Below the pieces are notes generated by a model that saw only the letters and a list, made by a program, of their open reading frames with translations, was not told the DNA's origin and searched no databases. The translations under genes and the position numbers were made by a program. Below, one piece after another: positions 1 to 6,291 of a DNA stretch of 35,768 nt. The stretch's first letter is position 1. Every line of letters begins with the position of its first letter. The stretch covers positions 1 through 35,768 of the forward strand of contig CAKTPO010000022.1 in the NCBI GenBank assembly GCA_934591845.1, given 5' to 3'. The stretch is from an uncultured Oscillospiraceae bacterium. GTDB taxonomy: Bacteria > Bacillota > Clostridia > Oscillospirales > Oscillospiraceae.

Positions 1-2
1 TC

Positions 3-77
3 TTGACATGAACAATGCTCCCTTCGTGATTGACAGTGTTTTTATTTCACTGTCTCTCATAAAGGGAGCATATCAGA
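3..77 (+). repeat. Left copy of 75-bp terminal inverted repeat with hairpin
   Basis: These 75 bases recur, base for base and inverted, at 35694-35768. Inside is an imperfect palindrome at 16-70. The outer arms TGCTCCCTT (16-24) and AAGGGAGCA (62-70) pair, the inner arms GACAGTG (32-38) and CACTGTC (48-54) pair, and the loop is T-rich. Similarity stops sharply after base 77. A short frame starting at base 8 runs through it, but it has no ribosome site or recognisable domain and I do not call it a gene. It is probably a dispersed repeat or the end of a small mobile element whose remainder lies outside the window. Confidence 0.85.
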
Positions 78-134
78 AATTCAAGCATTGGGGCAATTTT
101 TGTATACAATTTATTCAGCCGCGCGGAAAGAGAC

Positions 135-524
135 TTACCGTCTGCGTTTTTTCCTCCATTTGTCACCCAGCAGACTGTCCACCAGCTGCTCCACCTCGGT
201 TTTCTCGCCGTTTAGAATCCGCTGGATGTCGCTTTTTTGTTCCGGGGTGGCTTTGCGGTAGAGCTGGATGAGCTTGGTTTCTCCGGCGGTGAGCTTTAGC
301 GCACCCGGGGCCTTTGGAGTGACGGTTCCGTTTACCAGGGAGGTCTGGGTCACGCCGGTGGCCTTGGCAATGGCTTTCAGGGCCTTCTGGGGCAGCTCCA
401 ACTCTCCACGCTCGGCCTTGCTGATGTCCCCGGCGGAAAGCCCCACCTGCTGGGCAAGGGCCGCCTGGGTCAGCTTGGCCCCGGTACGGGCGGCACGGAT
501 GGCATCTCCTGTTTTGCTTCCCAT
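135..524 (-). CDS. XRE-family helix-turn-helix transcriptional regulator
   Basis: A 129-residue cytoplasmic DNA-binding protein. The first 65 or so residues form a Cro/CI-type helix-turn-helix domain with the usual pattern: an arginine-rich helix 1, LTQAALAQQVGLS as helices 2-3, then a recognition segment with SKAERGE. The rest is a short helical tail ending in basic residues (WRKKRRR). I use the ATG at 524 because AAGGAGG (529-535) lies just upstream; a start eight codons further up would sit across that ribosome site. It has its own promoter (573-601) and stands alone between repeats, with no adjacent target operon. The family commonly acts as a repressor or autoregulator; the target here cannot be told. 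I see no clear terminator after it. Confidence 0.85.
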   Translation of the reverse strand: MGSKTGDAIRAARTGAKLTQAALAQQVGLSAGDISKAERGELELPQKALKAIAKATGVTQTSLVNGTVTPKAPGALKLTAGETKLIQLYRKATPEQKSDIQRILNGEKTEVEQLVDSLLGDKWRKKRRR

Positions 525-572
525 AAATCCTCCTTGCTCCTGCGGCAACGAAAGACCGCTGACTTTAGGCTT

Positions 573-601
573 ATTATACCCTGTTATAGACCACTTTGCA
601 A
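573..601 (-). promoter_or_regulatory. Promoter of the XRE regulator
   Basis: On the minus strand a -35 box TTGCAA (596-601) and a -10 box TATAAT (573-578) are separated by 17 bases. The leader to the ATG at 524 is roughly 40 bases. Confidence 0.7.
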
Positions 602-629
602 CGAAAAAAATACAACAATCGGAGAAACC

Positions 630-906
630 GTAGGGAACGGCCTATGTGCCGTTCCGGGCCATTGCGAATAGAACGCATGCGGACAAAACGAAACCACCCA
701 ACGACATGTCATTCCGAGCGAAACGTAGTGAGCCGAGGAATCTTCCCAAGTGGCAAATTTTACCTTGCGGTGGTTCTTTGAACAACGTGGTGGATTCCTC
801 CACTCGCTCGCTCGGTCGGAATGACAAAAAGAGGGGGCGTGTCTGGTTTTTATTGGTAACGGTTCCGTCCTTTCGGGTGCGGAACGGCACATAGGCCGTT
901 CCCTAC
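630..906 (+). repeat. Composite palindromic repeat, copy 1
   Basis: A 277-bp non-coding element bounded by inverted 26-bp copies (630-655 and 881-906) of a sequence that is itself palindromic (GGAACGGC, six bases, GCCGTTCC). Its centre (707-826) is a second large imperfect palindrome, beginning TGTCATTCCGA and ending TCGGAATGACA, with GAGGAATC and GGATTCCTC arms inside. A diverged copy lies inverted at 30528-30808, and its right part resembles 35469-35606. It encodes no transposase and could be a MITE-like element moved in trans or a structured RNA/DNA repeat. Confidence 0.8.
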
Positions 907-962
907 GATTACGCTGAAAGGTGTATGTTTTCAACGGCGTGTTACAAGAACGGGTGTTTTTC

Positions 963-993
963 ATTGTAGGAACCACAGGCGCAGAGGTAGAAC
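963..993 (+). repeat. 31-bp dispersed module, copy 1
   Basis: Begins ATTGTA and contains ACAGGCGCAGAGGTAGAAC. The reverse complement of 31033-31063 matches at about 28 of 31 positions. It sits beside the 7-bp array in both places. Confidence 0.65.
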
Positions 994-1013
994 GTCCCCC
1001 TCACAAAAATTAT

Positions 1014-1077
1014 CAATTGTCAATTGTCCATTGTCAATTCGTAATAACTGTCAACTGTCCACTGTCAACTGTCAACT
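1014..1077 (+). repeat. 7-bp tandem repeat array running into yerC
   Basis: Imperfect tandem units of CAATTGT/CCATTGT (1014-1040) are followed by CAACTGT/CCACTGT units (1046-1077). The last part lies inside the 3' end of yerC, whose final codons and stop are built from repeat sequence. Related arrays are at 30383-30437 and 30975-30999. Confidence 0.8.
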
Positions 1078-1358
1078 TTTTCCGGTGTTTCCCTGTTTTT
1101 CAGCACCCGACAATACCCCGTGCCGTACTGCACGCACCGGGAGACCCGGCTTAATGTGGCGGAGGAAATGTCGCTTTGGGCGATGACCTGGTTATAGGTG
1201 TTGCCCTCTAATAAAAGTTTAGCGGCAAAAAGCCGTTCGGCCATTTTTTCCAGTTCCTTTTGGGTGCAGAGATCCTCAAAAAGGGCCTGAACCTGCTGGG
1301 GGTCTTCCAGCGAGGCGATGCAGCGGTATAGATGGTCGATTTTTTCCTGTTTGTCCAA
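1065..1358 (-). CDS. yerC: YerC/YecD-type TrpR-like regulator
   Basis: A 97-residue all-helical DNA-binding protein of the TrpR/YerC superfamily. The middle holds the family pattern: an ELEKMAERLFAAKLL segment, then a helix-turn-helix read as YNQVIAQSDISSATLSRVSR. The length fits the family (about 95-105). The start is TTG at 1358, preceded by AAGGAG with an 8-base spacer; there is no ATG in a suitable place. It begins 12 bases after the permease gene stops, so it looks like the last gene of the amino-acid ABC operon and may control it. The last codons and stop lie in a 7-bp repeat array (1014-1077), so the natural C-terminus may have been altered by repeat insertion. Its ligand is not known from sequence. 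Confidence 0.85.
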   Translation of the reverse strand: MDKQEKIDHLYRCIASLEDPQQVQALFEDLCTQKELEKMAERLFAAKLLLEGNTYNQVIAQSDISSATLSRVSRCVQYGTGYCRVLKNRETPEKVDS

Positions 1359-1370
1359 AATAGCTTCTCC

Positions 1371-2021
1371 TTAATCTTTGTAAAAGTTCATTTTTTCCTC
1401 AGCCCTCTGGAATACCAGGGTCAGCAGCCCGGAGAACAGCAGGTAGAAAGCCCCGGTATAGAACATGGGCCAGATGAGGCCGTCGCTTTTGATAAAGGAC
1501 TGGCCCATCCACATGACCTCATACACCGCAATGACCCGGGCCAGAGAGGTGTCTTTGACCAGGGTGATGATTTCATTGCCCATGGAGGGAACTATGCGCT
1601 TGACCACCTGCAGGAGCAAAATGTGGATAAAAATCTGGCTCCGGCTCAGGCCCAGGGCCTGGCCTGCTTCCGACTGCCCGGCGGGGATGCTTTCAATGCC
1701 GCCCCGGTAGATTTCGCTGAAATAGCAGGCGTAGTTGATGGAAAAGGCCAGAATCACCGCCGTAAACCGCCCCATGGCAGGAAGCCCAAACAGCAGCCCC
1801 GGGCCGTAAAACACCACGATGAGTTGGAGCATCAAAGGGGTGCCCCGGATGACCCAGACGATACACTTCATCACGTACCGCACCGGGGAAAACCGGGTCA
1901 TGGTGCCAAAACAGACCAAAAGGCCCAGGGGAATGGAGAACACCAGGGTCAAAAGGAAGATATTCATGGTCTCACCGAAGCCCCTCATCAGGGCTTCGGT
2001 GACGGTAATAAACTGCTCCAT
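1371..2021 (-). CDS. Polar amino-acid ABC transporter permease (HisM/GlnP type)
   Basis: A 216-residue integral membrane protein with about five hydrophobic segments and the inner-membrane permease motif, read as IESIPAGQSEAGQALGLS near residues 113-130. This EAA loop docks the ATPase. Related permeases carry glutamine, cystine, arginine and similar polar amino acids. It starts 2 bases after the binding-protein gene, so the two are translationally linked. The ATPase subunit normally found beside such a permease is absent: the next gene is yerC. The ATPase must be encoded elsewhere or shared. The substrate cannot be fixed from sequence. Confidence 0.92.
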   Translation of the reverse strand: MEQFITVTEALMRGFGETMNIFLLTLVFSIPLGLLVCFGTMTRFSPVRYVMKCIVWVIRGTPLMLQLIVVFYGPGLLFGLPAMGRFTAVILAFSINYACYFSEIYRGGIESIPAGQSEAGQALGLSRSQIFIHILLLQVVKRIVPSMGNEIITLVKDTSLARVIAVYEVMWMGQSFIKSDGLIWPMFYTGAFYLLFSGLLTLVFQRAEEKMNFYKD

Positions 2022-2023
2022 GG

Positions 2024-2797
2024 TTACTTTACCAGGGTCAGGCTGTATTTGGCGGCCAGGGCATCCAGGGTGCCGTCAGCCATCAGATTTTTCATAATGT
2101 CATTGACCTTTTGGGTCAGGTCCGAGTCCTTGCGGAAACCAATGCCGTATTCCTCGGAGCTGAGCTCCATGGCAACGACCAGGTTTTCATACCCGGTGCC
2201 GGGGCCGGTCATGGCGTTGGCCATGGTGATGTCGATGACACAGGCATCGGTGGTACCGGCGGCGGTCTCCATCAGGGCGGAGGCCTGGGACTGAACGGAG
2301 GTACAGGTCGCGCCGGTCAAATCCTTCACGGCGGCTTCCCCGGCGGAACCGGCTTCTACGGCGAAGTTCAGGCCCTGCAGCAGTTCTACGGCATCATAGC
2401 CCTCTGCGGTGTCCTTGGGCATGACCACCACCTGGGCGTTTTTTACATAGGGGTTGGAGACACTGGTATTGCGCTTGACTTCCTCCGTAATGGTCATGCC
2501 GTTCCAGATGCAGTCAATGGCCTTGGAATCCAGCTCGAAGAACTTGTTGTCCCAGTCAATTTCAATGAATTGGGCTTCCACCCCCAGCTCCTTGGCCACG
2601 GCCTTGGCAAATTCCGCATCAAAGCCTGTCCACTGGCCGGAGGCATCCTGATAGTCCATGGGTTCATAGCTGGTGACACCCACTACCAGGGTGCCTTTTT
2701 TCTGAATGTAGTCGGTGTCGGATTCCGTTTTCTTTCCACAGGCACTGAAAAGAAGAAGGGTGGAAAGGGCCAAAAGCAGGGTGATGAATTTTTTCAT
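2024..2797 (-). CDS. Amino-acid ABC transporter substrate-binding lipoprotein (family 3)
   Basis: A 257-residue exported lipoprotein. A basic start and hydrophobic stretch end in the lipobox F-S-A-C with Cys20 as the lipid-modified residue. The mature part has family-3 binding-protein features: VGVTSYEPMDYQD near the start, GFDAEFAKAVAKELG, and a later stretch resembling the aromatic/acidic ligand pocket (IDWDNKFFELDSKAIDCIWN). It would deliver a polar amino acid to the permease encoded just downstream. It is first in a three-gene operon (binding protein, permease, yerC) and is driven by a promoter at 2848-2876 overlaid by two palindromes. It is not linked to an ATPase gene here. Confidence 0.93.
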   Translation of the reverse strand: MKKFITLLLALSTLLLFSACGKKTESDTDYIQKKGTLVVGVTSYEPMDYQDASGQWTGFDAEFAKAVAKELGVEAQFIEIDWDNKFFELDSKAIDCIWNGMTITEEVKRNTSVSNPYVKNAQVVVMPKDTAEGYDAVELLQGLNFAVEAGSAGEAAVKDLTGATCTSVQSQASALMETAAGTTDACVIDITMANAMTGPGTGYENLVVAMELSSEEYGIGFRKDSDLTQKVNDIMKNLMADGTLDALAAKYSLTLVK

Positions 2798-2847
2798 AGG
2801 GGGTACTTCCTTTCTATTCCCGGTAAGGTTTTTTATCTGATGGGTGC

Positions 2848-2876
2848 ATTATACTTTATCTCGCTAAAGCTGTAAA
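2848..2876 (-). promoter_or_regulatory. Promoter of the amino-acid ABC operon
   Basis: On the minus strand a -35 box TTTACA (2871-2876) and a -10 box TATAAT (2848-2853) are spaced by 17 bases. The -35 box and spacer lie wholly within the first of two palindromic operator-like copies (2854-2877). Confidence 0.8.
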
Positions 2877-2902
2877 GCACTTTATCACGCTAAAGCGATA
2901 AA
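2854..2902 (-). promoter_or_regulatory. Tandem palindromic operators over the amino-acid ABC promoter
   Basis: Two near-identical imperfect palindromes lie in tandem at 2854-2877 and 2880-2902, 26 bases apart. Each has the plan CTTTATC, one base, CGCTAAAGC, then a complementary end (TAAAG or GATAAA). The second is the better palindrome (TTTATC...GATAAA). The first spans the promoter spacer and -35 box and the second sits just upstream, a layout typical of repression. YerC, encoded in the same operon, is a candidate ligand protein, but this is inference. Confidence 0.7.
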
Positions 2903-2960
2903 TTGTAGGGATGCACAAATCAAAACAGGGGAACGGAAGGGGAGTGAGTGGAAATTCACG

Positions 2961-2998
2961 AAAAATCCCCGCCTTTCGGTGTTTCAAAAGGCGGGGAT
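2961..2998 (-). terminator. Intrinsic terminator after trkH
   Basis: A perfect 12-bp stem (arms 2987-2998 and 2965-2976, ATCCCCGCCTTT type) with a 10-base loop is followed on the minus strand by a T run. It ends the trkA-trkH transcript. Confidence 0.9.
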
Positions 2999-3006
2999 GA
3001 GGGTGT

Positions 3007-4467
3007 TTAATTGACTCTCCGCCGCCAGGTGTGGCGGGACAGGAGGCACAGAATGGGGAAAATTTCCAGTCTGCCCAGCAGCATGTCCAGAATCAGCACC
3101 AGCTTGCTCAGGGTGCTGAAAGCGGAAAAATTACAGGTAGGGCCGACGGCTTCCAGGCCGGGGCCGATGTTATTGAAGCAGCACAGTACCGCGGAAAAAT
3201 TGGTGCCGGTGGAGAAGCCGTCCAGGCTCAGCACCAGGAAGCTGACAAAAAGAATGAACACATAGGCGATCAGGTAGGCATTGGTGGTTTCCACGATTTT
3301 GTCGTCCACCACCTGACCGTTGCTGCGAACCATTTCCACCCGCCGGGGATGGAGCATTTGGAAGAAGCTTCTGCGCAGACTCTTAAACAGCAGCAGCACC
3401 CGGGAGACCTTGATACCGCCGCCGGTGGAACCGGCACTGGCACCGACCACCATGAGGCACAGCAAAATGGTTTTGGAGAAGCTGGGCCACAGGTCAAAGT
3501 CTGTGGTGGCAAAGCCGGTGGTGGTCATAATGCTGGAAACCTGGAAAGCCGCATGACGGAAGGTCTCCCCCAGGCTGCCGTACTGTCCCCGGACGTTCCA
3601 TGTGATGAGCAGGGCACTGCCCAGGGCGATGCCAAAATAGGCCCGCAGTTCTTCGTCCTTAAACACCGCCCCCCACTGCCGCAGCATGAGCAGATAGTAG
3701 CAGGAGAAGTTGACACCGAAGAGGAACATGAACACGGTGGTCACGTTTTGCAGATAGGGACTGTAGCTGGCAAAGGAGTCGTTGCGGACACCAAAGCCGC
3801 CGGTACCCGCGGTGCCGAAAGCGTTGCACACCGCCTCAAAGGCGGGCATACCGCCAAAGAGCAGGAAGCAGATGTCTGCAATGGTGAGGATGATGTAGAG
3901 AAAGTACAAAATCCCTGCGGTTTTCCGCATTTTGGGCACCAACTTTCCTACGCTGGGGCCGGGGCTTTCTGCCCGCAGCAGGTGCATGGTAAAGCCCTTG
4001 CCCTGGTCGGTGCTGGGAACAATGGCCAGCAGGAACACCAGAACACCCATGCCGCCCACCCAGTGGCTGAAGCTGCGCCAATAGAGGATGCCCTTTGGAA
4101 GCCCCTCTACGGCGGGGAGGATGGAAGCGCCGGTGGTGGTAAAGCCGGAGACGATTTCAAACAGCGCATCAATAAACCGGGGAATGACACCGGAAAGCAG
4201 GAAAGGCAGGCTCCCCGCAAGACTTAAAATCAGCCAGCTCATGGCAACGCACACCATGCCGTCGGTGGCGTAGAAGTTGCTTTTGGCAGCCTTGCAGAAA
4301 AACCACAGCACTCCGGAAATGGCGACCAGCAGGGTCATGGTGCCTAAGAAAGCGAAAACCGCTCTGTATTCCTCACAGTAGAGACTGATAAACGTGGCGG
4401 GAATCATAAAAATGGCTTCCAGCAGCAGGATCTGGGCGATGAATCGCCCCATCATTTTATAGTTCAT
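3007..4467 (-). CDS. trkH: TrkH-type potassium channel subunit
   Basis: A 486-residue membrane protein of the Trk/Ktr/HKT superfamily, the K+-conducting subunit. The four pore loops are visible: FTTTGAS (109-115), GTAGTGGFG (218-226), TTTGFATTD (315-323) and NNIGPGLEAVGP (432-443). The glycine of each filter is present. The hydrophobic extension before the first pore motif and the length match TrkH rather than the shorter KtrB. It begins 9 bases after trkA ends, so the gating subunit and the channel are one operon, terminated at 2961-2998. A second, unrelated-in-detail pair (ktrB-ktrA) lies 4.5 kb away. Confidence 0.96.
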   Translation of the reverse strand: MNYKMMGRFIAQILLLEAIFMIPATFISLYCEEYRAVFAFLGTMTLLVAISGVLWFFCKAAKSNFYATDGMVCVAMSWLILSLAGSLPFLLSGVIPRFIDALFEIVSGFTTTGASILPAVEGLPKGILYWRSFSHWVGGMGVLVFLLAIVPSTDQGKGFTMHLLRAESPGPSVGKLVPKMRKTAGILYFLYIILTIADICFLLFGGMPAFEAVCNAFGTAGTGGFGVRNDSFASYSPYLQNVTTVFMFLFGVNFSCYYLLMLRQWGAVFKDEELRAYFGIALGSALLITWNVRGQYGSLGETFRHAAFQVSSIMTTTGFATTDFDLWPSFSKTILLCLMVVGASAGSTGGGIKVSRVLLLFKSLRRSFFQMLHPRRVEMVRSNGQVVDDKIVETTNAYLIAYVFILFVSFLVLSLDGFSTGTNFSAVLCCFNNIGPGLEAVGPTCNFSAFSTLSKLVLILDMLLGRLEIFPILCLLSRHTWRRRVN

Positions 4468-4476
4468 GGCCCGGCC

Positions 4477-5835
4477 TCACGCAAAAATATCGTTGAGCTG
4501 CCGCAGTACCACGCCGCTGTTGGTCACCACGATGATGGTGTCGCCTGCCTGGAATACGGAATCGCCGTTGGCGATCTCCGTGGCGGCACCGTGGCTGATG
4601 CTGACCACCAGCACGTTGGACTTGAGCTTGATGTCTTTCAGAGGAACGCCGCAGTGGCGGGTGGTTTCGTCGGCCAGGAACTCCATGGCCTCGGCCTGAC
4701 CGTCGGCAATGGTGTGGACGGAAATGGCGGCACCGGTCTGGTTCTGCATGGCCCGGACGTACCGGACAATGTTGTTGCAGCACAGCTCCTTGGGGCACAC
4801 CACGCTGCCTAAGGACAGGGAGGCCACAATGCCGCCCCGGTCCGCATGGCTGAGCTTGGTGATGACCTTGGGGACCCCCTGGGACATGCCGTAGAGGGAG
4901 ACGATCATATTGAGCTCATCCAGGCCCGTCAGGGTCACCAGGGCATCACATTGGGAAAGACCCTCGCTGTCCAGCAGATATTGGTCCGAAGCATCCCCGT
5001 GGATGATCTCCGCATCGGGGAGCAGAGCGCAGAGCTTCTGGCACCGGGCGGCATCGCGTTCCACGATGACACAGCCGATACCGGCCTTTTGCAGCCTGGC
5101 TGCAAGATAGTAGCTGACCCGTCCGCCGCCGCAGAGCATGACCCGCCGGATCTGCCGGGTGAGAATGCCCAGGTTTTTAAGCAGGGTGGTCAGGTTCTCG
5201 GAAAGGGCGGTGATAAACAGCCGGTCACCCTCCCGCAGAACAAAGTCGCCGCCGGGGGTAATGGTGGTGCCCCCCCGCAGGACGGCGCAGACCAGAACCT
5301 TGCAGCGGATAATGGCCCGCATGTCTGCCAGCCGCACATTGCACAGCTTGCTGCCGCTGTCCACCCGAAGCTCTACGATTTCCGTCCGACCCTTGGCGAA
5401 GGTATCCCGCCGCAGGAAGCCCGGGTATTTGAGCAGCCGGTCAATTTCCGTGGCAGCCTGATTTTCAGGGTTCATAAGCATGGACAGGCCAAAAAGCTCC
5501 CGCATCTGGAAAATCTGTTCCGTGTACTCCGGGTTCCGAACCCGGGCGATGGTGTGCAGTTTGGGGTTCATGGTGTGGGCGGTGGTGCAGCACAGAAGGT
5601 TAATTTCATCGGCCCCGGTGGCGGCGATCAAAAGGTCTGCATTCCGGACACCGGCCTGGCGCAGGATCTCCATAGATGCGCAGTTGCCCTGGATGGACAT
5701 GACATCGTAGCGTTCTACGGTGGATTCCAGCGGAAGAAGCTTGGAGTCGATGATGGTAACGTCGTACCCTTCGCCGGTAAGCTGCCGGGTCAGGGTGGAG
5801 CCCACCTTGCCGTCACCCGCAATGATTATTTTCAT
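4477..5835 (-). CDS. trkA: TrkA, NAD-binding gating subunit of the Trk potassium system
   Basis: A 452-residue cytoplasmic protein with two tandem RCK units, the normal TrkA plan. RCK1 starts with the Rossmann motif GDGKVG (7-12) and the acidic residue D30 that binds the adenosine ribose. RCK2 starts near residue 230 with GGGRVS (236-241), where the last glycine is Ser, and has E260 at the equivalent acidic place. Each unit is followed by a RCK_C domain. I set the start at ATG 5835, with GGAGG (5841-5845) five bases upstream. The frame stays open to 6015, but that extension is not conserved in kind and crosses the promoter. It is cotranscribed with trkH. Confidence 0.95.
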   Translation of the reverse strand: MKIIIAGDGKVGSTLTRQLTGEGYDVTIIDSKLLPLESTVERYDVMSIQGNCASMEILRQAGVRNADLLIAATGADEINLLCCTTAHTMNPKLHTIARVRNPEYTEQIFQMRELFGLSMLMNPENQAATEIDRLLKYPGFLRRDTFAKGRTEIVELRVDSGSKLCNVRLADMRAIIRCKVLVCAVLRGGTTITPGGDFVLREGDRLFITALSENLTTLLKNLGILTRQIRRVMLCGGGRVSYYLAARLQKAGIGCVIVERDAARCQKLCALLPDAEIIHGDASDQYLLDSEGLSQCDALVTLTGLDELNMIVSLYGMSQGVPKVITKLSHADRGGIVASLSLGSVVCPKELCCNNIVRYVRAMQNQTGAAISVHTIADGQAEAMEFLADETTRHCGVPLKDIKLKSNVLVVSISHGAATEIANGDSVFQAGDTIIVVTNSGVVLRQLNDIFA

Positions 5836-5893
5836 ATCTGCCTCCGTTTGTGAAGAAGAATATTTTTGGGGAACTTTTGCCATATTACCAAAC

Positions 5894-5922
5894 ATTATAG
5901 CACTCCCTATTAAAAAAGGCAA
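5894..5922 (-). promoter_or_regulatory. Promoter of trkA-trkH
   Basis: On the minus strand TTGCCT (5917-5922) and TATAAT (5894-5899) are 17 bases apart. The leader of about 50 bases is too short for a c-di-AMP (ydaO) riboswitch. Confidence 0.6.
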
Positions 5923-6049
5923 TCCATTTCCAAGGAATCCTCCGAAAACAGAGACATACAAGGAAATCTTTCGAAAGAAAGACAAAAAGCAATATTTAGG
6001 TGCACTAGTTGACAAAAATAAAAAAGTTCAAAATTCTTGAAAAAAACTC

Positions 6050-6078
6050 TTTACAAATGGGAAATCATCTGCTATAAT
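6050..6078 (+). promoter_or_regulatory. Promoter of tRNA-Asp
   Basis: TTTACA (6050-6055), a 17-base spacer and TATAAT (6073-6078) lie 13 bases before the mature tRNA end, divergent from the trkA promoter. Confidence 0.85.
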
Positions 6079-6091
6079 CCGTCTTGTTCTT

Positions 6092-6168
6092 GGCCCGGTG
6101 GTGCAGTCGGTTAGCACGCCAGCCTGTCACGCTGGAGGTCGACGGTTCGAGTCCGTTCCGGGTCGCCA
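6092..6168 (+). tRNA. trnD: tRNA-Asp (GTC anticodon)
   Basis: A complete 77-base cloverleaf. The acceptor arms GGCCCGG and CCGGGTC pair (one G-T), the anticodon stem CCAGC/GCTGG encloses a 7-base loop with GTC at 6126-6128, and the T arm has the GTTCGAGTC core. The discriminator base is G, as expected for Asp, and CCA is encoded (6166-6168). It has its own promoter and terminator, so it is transcribed alone. Confidence 0.98.
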
Positions 6169-6174
6169 AGTATC

Positions 6175-6213
6175 TGCCTTGAAATGATGAACGTCATTTC
6201 AAGGCATTTTTTT
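6175..6213 (+). terminator. Intrinsic terminator of tRNA-Asp
   Basis: A 13-bp perfect stem (6175-6187 with 6194-6206), a 6-base loop and a run of seven T (6207-6213) lie right after the tRNA. Confidence 0.95.
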
Positions 6214-6236
6214 ACACATAGCAGCAAGCGCATGAG

Positions 6237-6276
6237 AAAACCGCCTGCACCCAGAGAAAGCCCCGGGTGCAGGCGG
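6237..6276 (-). terminator. Intrinsic terminator after the DUF362 gene
   Basis: A 12-bp perfect stem (6265-6276 with 6241-6252) and a 12-base loop are followed on the minus strand by TTTT. It faces the tRNA-Asp terminator. Confidence 0.88.
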
Positions 6277-6291
6277 TCGATTTTTGGCGGT

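Larger units (their letters stand above)
549..1064. other. Gene-free repeat mosaic between the XRE gene and yerC
   Basis: This stretch of about 515 bases has no credible gene. It holds the XRE promoter (573-601), a 277-bp composite repeat (630-906), a 31-bp module (963-993) and most of a 7-bp repeat array (1014-1077). Open frames on both strands only reflect the palindromic repeat and lack ribosome sites. The same modules recur, mostly inverted, at 30383-31063. Confidence 0.7.

Noticed and set aside
8..271. Small frame starting in the terminal repeat, also present at the other end (about 35422-35763)
   Set aside because: The two copies agree only within the 75-bp repeat and diverge at once after it; no ribosome site and no domain. 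It is a by-product of the hairpin repeat.
584..976. Several frames of 60-130 codons on both strands across the composite repeat
   Set aside because: They mirror one another because the DNA is palindromic, and they reappear at 30540-30761. They lack ribosome sites and protein-like composition.
1014..1077. Short repeats considered as a CRISPR array
   Set aside because: Units are 7 bp and contiguous without unique spacers, and there are no cas genes.
1332..2294. Long plus-strand frame opposite the amino-acid ABC genes; similar long frames at 3031-4227, 4846-5853, 22886-25225 and 25606-27639
   Set aside because: All lie antisense to clear genes in GC-rich DNA, are rich in Gly, His and Gln, and have no family features.
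5836..5890. c-di-AMP (ydaO) riboswitch before the K+ uptake genes
   Set aside because: Leaders of trkA and ktrB are about 50 and 40 bases, far too short for this class.
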